A stretch of 64,000 nt of DNA from contig NZ_JBDUUH010000011.1 of NCBI RefSeq assembly GCF_039939195.1, forward strand, positions 62,001-126,000. Direction: 5' to 3'. Each line of letters begins with the position of its first letter. Positions within the stretch are counted from its first letter, which is position 1. This document shows positions 61,383-64,000 of the stretch, one piece after another. The notes under the pieces are model-generated. The model was not told the DNA's origin. It worked only from the letters and a program-made list of their open reading frames with translations, and did not search any database. Made by a program: the position numbers and the translations under genes. This DNA is from Foliimonas ilicis (GTDB taxonomy: Bacteria > Pseudomonadota > Alphaproteobacteria > Rhizobiales > Rhizobiaceae).

Positions 61383-62087
61383 TTGCGTTGCGAACGCATC
61401 GTCATTCTCAGCGGCGCAGGCATTTCGGCGGAATCGGGCGTCGATACGTTCCGTGACAAGCATGGCATATGGTCGAAAGTCGATTATCGCGAAGTCGCCA
61501 CGCCTGAAGGCTTCGCGCGCAATCCGGCCAAGGTTTACGATTTCTACAATCGCCGCCGCCGGGGCTTGCGCGGTGTAAAACCCAACGCGGCGCATGCTGC
61601 CCTCGCCCGTCTTGAGGATGAGTTTTCCGGCTCTTTCCTGCTCGTCACGCAGAATATCGACGACCTCCATGAGGGTGCGGGCTCAAAAAATCTTGTCCAC
61701 ATGCATGGCGAATTGAACAGCGGCCTTTGCATCGTGTGCGGGCTGCGCCAGCCCTGGCACGACGACATGTCCATCGATTCGAAATGCAAATCCTGCGACA
61801 CAATCGGCTTCATGCGTCCAGACATCGTCTGGTTCGGTGAAATGCCTTATGAAATGGAAAGGATCGATGAGGCGCTGTCCTCATGCGACCTTTTCATTTC
61901 AATTGGCACAAGCGGCAACGTCTATCCGGCCGCAGGCTTCATAGAAGAAGCGAAGGGTGCAGGCGCGCATACGGTCGAGCTCAATCTTGAACCGTCAGAA
62001 GGCTATGATCTATTTGCGGAAACGCATCTTGGACCGGCGACGAAAGTCGTCCCGGATTATGTCAGCCGATTTCTGGAAAGCCGCTAG
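61383..62087 (+). CDS. cobB: NAD-dependent sirtuin deacylase (CobB-like)
   Basis: 234 aa. NAD fold SGAGISAESGVDTFRD, TQNIDDLHEGAGS, catalytic His in VHMHGELNSGLCIVCG, and a zinc site CIVC...CKSC. Tyr and Arg in YDFYNRRRRG match the YxxR pocket of succinyl-preferring sirtuins (SIRT5/CobB). Start appears to be a TTG at 61383, 4 nt after tldD ends; no ATG lies near. Coupled translation with tldD is likely. Confidence 0.92.
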   Translation: MRCERIVILSGAGISAESGVDTFRDKHGIWSKVDYREVATPEGFARNPAKVYDFYNRRRRGLRGVKPNAAHAALARLEDEFSGSFLLVTQNIDDLHEGAGSKNLVHMHGELNSGLCIVCGLRQPWHDDMSIDSKCKSCDTIGFMRPDIVWFGEMPYEMERIDEALSSCDLFISIGTSGNVYPAAGFIEEAKGAGAHTVELNLEPSEGYDLFAETHLGPATKVVPDYVSRFLESR

Positions 62088-62251
62088 GGTCAGGACCTAT
62101 TAACTAGGGTAGCATCGAAAGACGGCGATAAGCCCAACTGCTTCCGAAATGTAATTGGCTAATGTTCGTGGCCGAACGCTTCAAGTCCAAATGACCCCAC
62201 TCCGAGTTCGAAACGGTTGCAAACCAAGCTTTCGGTTGCTGAAGGCAGTCG

Positions 62252-62608
62252 CTAAAGCCCCTTTTTGCTACGCGAACTGATTGCCAATTTCTCAACTAGC
62301 TTATCAGTGATGGGCTTACTTACCGAGAACGTAACTCCGGTCTTGCTTGCCTTGAGTTTCAAAGAAGCGATCTCGTCTGAATGGGCGGCAATTGCACCCG
62401 GGTCGACATATAGACCACATTGTTTACTAAAGGCGGCATAGCCCGCGATGATCGTTTCTTCGATCTGAAATCCGGGCATATCGTATTTAATGACTTCTTC
62501 GGCGTCTGGTAGTGCCCGCGATAGCTGTGCACGCAGTTGACCCAACATGACGCGAAACTGCTCCGGCGCGGCGGCTATATAAGCGTCATGGTTATCCTTC
62601 TTCGTCAT
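62252..62608 (-). CDS. DUF1801 (YdhG-like) protein
   Basis: 118 aa. Pattern DAYIAAAPEQFRVMLGQLRAQLSRALPDAEEVIKYDMPGF and YAAFSKQCGLYVDPGA is the DUF1801/iron-chaperone-like fold. Base use is more AT-rich than in the neighbours, suggesting later acquisition. ATG at 62608; an upstream frame ATG (62632) is possible. Function unknown; the name iron chaperone for relatives is not proved here. Confidence 0.75.
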   Translation of the reverse strand: MTKKDNHDAYIAAAPEQFRVMLGQLRAQLSRALPDAEEVIKYDMPGFQIEETIIAGYAAFSKQCGLYVDPGAIAAHSDEIASLKLKASKTGVTFSVSKPITDKLVEKLAISSRSKKGL

Positions 62609-62782
62609 CCCTGACAATATGCCTTTTAGCATGCCCAAAGGCAACAAATGGGGCGCTAAAGCTCTGACGCCACTGTGTGTCTCGGCGCTCCCAGGCTCAG
62701 GACCATCAAGGGGATTCACACTTCTCGGCCATCGCCGTCGTCATCTTCTGGACTGGCGCTCAATAAGCCCTGAGCCCAGATC

Positions 62783-64000
62783 TCAACGCCGCTTCTTCGG
62801 CTTTTCGAGCAACGCGACGGCCTCGACATGCGGGGACCAGATGAACTGGTCTACCGGCGTGACGCTTTTCAACTTGTAGCCGCCATCGATGAGAATGCGC
62901 AGGTCGCGCGCCAGCGTGACGGGGTTGCAGGATACGGCTGCGACCAGCGGCACATCGGAACGGGCAATCTGCTTGCACTGGTCTTCGGCGCCTGCGCGTG
63001 GCGGGTCGAACACCAAGCCGTTGAATGCGTTGAGTTCCTTGAAGGTCACTGGACGGCGGAAAAGATCGCGCTTTTCAACAGTTACGCGCTTCAGCCCGGT
63101 CGCAAACCGAAAGCCACGGTCGAGCGCGGCGAGTGCTACGGCATCGCCTTCCACCGCGTGAACCTCTGACGCTTTGGCAAGGCGCAGCGCGAAAGCGCCG
63201 GAGCCCGCGAAAAGGTCGGCAACGCGCTTGGCCTTGCCCAGATGTTCCATGACCAGTTGCACCATGACCGCTTCTGCGGTCGAGACGGCTTGAAGAAAGC
63301 TGCCGGACGGGATGAACACCGGCACATCGCCGAAATTCACCATAGGCTTGGTGGGCTCGACGATGATCTCGCCATCCATCGAAAGCCGTGCGAAACCCTC
63401 GCGAATCACGAATTGCGAGACTTCGAAGCGCTTTTCCTCGGGCAGTTTTCCTGCATCGCTCGCGGCCACATCGAGGCCTGTTTCGGTATGCGTCACCGTC
63501 ATATGGAAAGATTTGGTCGTGTTGCAGATCTTCGCTGCCAGACCGCGAAGGCGATCAAGTGATGACTCGATCTCCGGCACAATCACCGGGCATTCCTCAA
63601 TGTCGATGATCTGATGCGACAGCGCCCGGTTGTAGCCGAGCAGCATTCCGCCTTCCGTGCGACGGACCGAAAACACCGCCCGGCGTCGCGAATTTGGCGC
63701 GCAGGGTACGGTCGGCGCGATTTCGGCTTCGATGCCTTTGCCGCGCAGCGCGTCATGCACCTTGCCGCGTTTCCAATCGAGATATTCGGAATTTTCCAGA
63801 TGCTGGATGGCGCAGCCGCCGCAATCGGTGAAATGGCGGCAAGCGGGCGCAATGCGCTGCGGCGAGGCTTCAAGCACGGCGATCAGGTCGGCACGATCCT
63901 TGTCGCGCGCCGCCGTGACCGTTTCGCCCGGCAGTGCAAAAGGTATGAAAACCTGCCCGCCCGGCGCGCGCGCAATGCCATCGCCCTGCGCACCAAGGCG
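62783..64000 (-). CDS. TRAM-domain 23S rRNA (uracil-C5)-methyltransferase-like protein (partial at right edge)
   Basis: SAM-dependent RNA methyltransferase of the RlmD/TrmA type; 405 codons visible, N-terminus beyond base 64000. A TRAM-like segment (RLGAQGDGIARAPGGQVFIPFALPGETV) is followed by the Fe-S Cys cluster CRHFTDCGGCAIQHL, the SAM fold VADLFAGSGAFALRLA, FDPPRAGAEDQC and the catalytic Cys in VAAVSCNPVTLARDL. Which rRNA site (U747 or U1939 type) is not settled. Upstream frame is open to the edge. Confidence 0.9.
   Translation of the reverse strand, partial: RLGAQGDGIARAPGGQVFIPFALPGETVTAARDKDRADLIAVLEASPQRIAPACRHFTDCGGCAIQHLENSEYLDWKRGKVHDALRGKGIEAEIAPTVPCAPNSRRRAVFSVRRTEGGMLLGYNRALSHQIIDIEECPVIVPEIESSLDRLRGLAAKICNTTKSFHMTVTHTETGLDVAASDAGKLPEEKRFEVSQFVIREGFARLSMDGEIIVEPTKPMVNFGDVPVFIPSGSFLQAVSTAEAVMVQLVMEHLGKAKRVADLFAGSGAFALRLAKASEVHAVEGDAVALAALDRGFRFATGLKRVTVEKRDLFRRPVTFKELNAFNGLVFDPPRAGAEDQCKQIARSDVPLVAAVSCNPVTLARDLRILIDGGYKLKSVTPVDQFIWSPHVEAVALLEKPKKRR

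Noticed and set aside
1..64000. CRISPR array, prophage, IS element or defence island
   Set aside because: No spaced direct repeats, no transposase, integrase or phage structural genes were seen; repeats are palindromic intergenic units only.

Overview
The window is a 64 kb piece of an alphaproteobacterial chromosome. It most resembles the order Rhizobiales/Hyphomicrobiales, probably family Brucellaceae (Ochrobactrum/Brucella type). The evidence is gene content: CcrM methyltransferase, a FrcBCA-type sugar transporter, a CysN/CysC fusion, an IalB-family protein, PPDK, the CtaC-D-B-CoxF-G-E cytochrome oxidase cluster, and scattered palindromic intergenic repeats. Species cannot be named from sequence alone. 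Nearly all of it is ordinary core metabolism. I see no phage, insertion sequence, CRISPR array or defence island.

Layout. 1-8.7 kb: glycogen operon on the minus strand (glgP-glgB-glgC-glgA-pgm, pgm cut by the left edge). 8.8-14.7 kb: a sugar-uptake locus in two divergent halves, frcB-frcC-frcA (minus) and a ROK regulator, an RbsD/FucU mutarotase and a PfkB kinase (plus), sharing a 195-bp regulatory region. 15-16.3 kb: a DegT-type aminotransferase behind a long structured leader. 16.4-20 kb: sulfate assimilation (cysD, cysNC, cysQ). 20.4-26.3 kb: an MBL hydrolase, DUF1499, an acyl-CoA ligase, a class III aminotransferase, DUF427 and an unknown acidic protein. 26.5-31.2 kb: a NodB-type deacetylase, PPDK, a VOC protein, tRNA-Gln(TTG) and an orphan Flp pilin. 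31.6-38.3 kb: smc, a DsbA-like thioredoxin and DUF721, divergent from mutY and a HAD phosphatase. 38.4-47.9 kb: ccrM, a second HAD, a lipoprotein, thrC, an M16 protease, a GNAT, a large GGDEF/EAL membrane protein and YqgE. 48-49.7 kb: a DsbD-N-like protein, a peroxiredoxin and a GlsB/YeaQ protein. 49.8-58.9 kb: ctaC-ctaD-ctaB-coxF-ctaG-ctaE, then DUF983, surf1, ispH, thrB and rnhA, all minus. 59.2-64 kb: an IalB-family protein, tldD, a sirtuin, a DUF1801 gene of more AT-rich composition and the C-terminal part of a TRAM-type RNA methyltransferase cut by the right edge.

How it fits together. The left third joins sugar import and phosphorylation to glycogen storage and release. A shared 14-bp palindromic word lies upstream of both glgP and ppdK, so glycogen breakdown and the PEP/pyruvate node may answer to one LacI-type regulator. 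The cytochrome oxidase block places structural subunits beside haem O synthesis, copper insertion and Surf1, with hairpins that may tune subunit against assembly-factor expression.

The best candidate for something undescribed is the roughly 115-nt leader of the DegT aminotransferase (15016-15135). It shows a good sigma-70 promoter, a closed multi-stem fold, a terminator-like hairpin with six T, and then the ribosome binding site. That is riboswitch or attenuator architecture, and I could not match it to a known class. Two families of long palindromic repeats (five copies) and a family of about 45-bp hairpins (two copies) account for most of the remaining intergenic structure.
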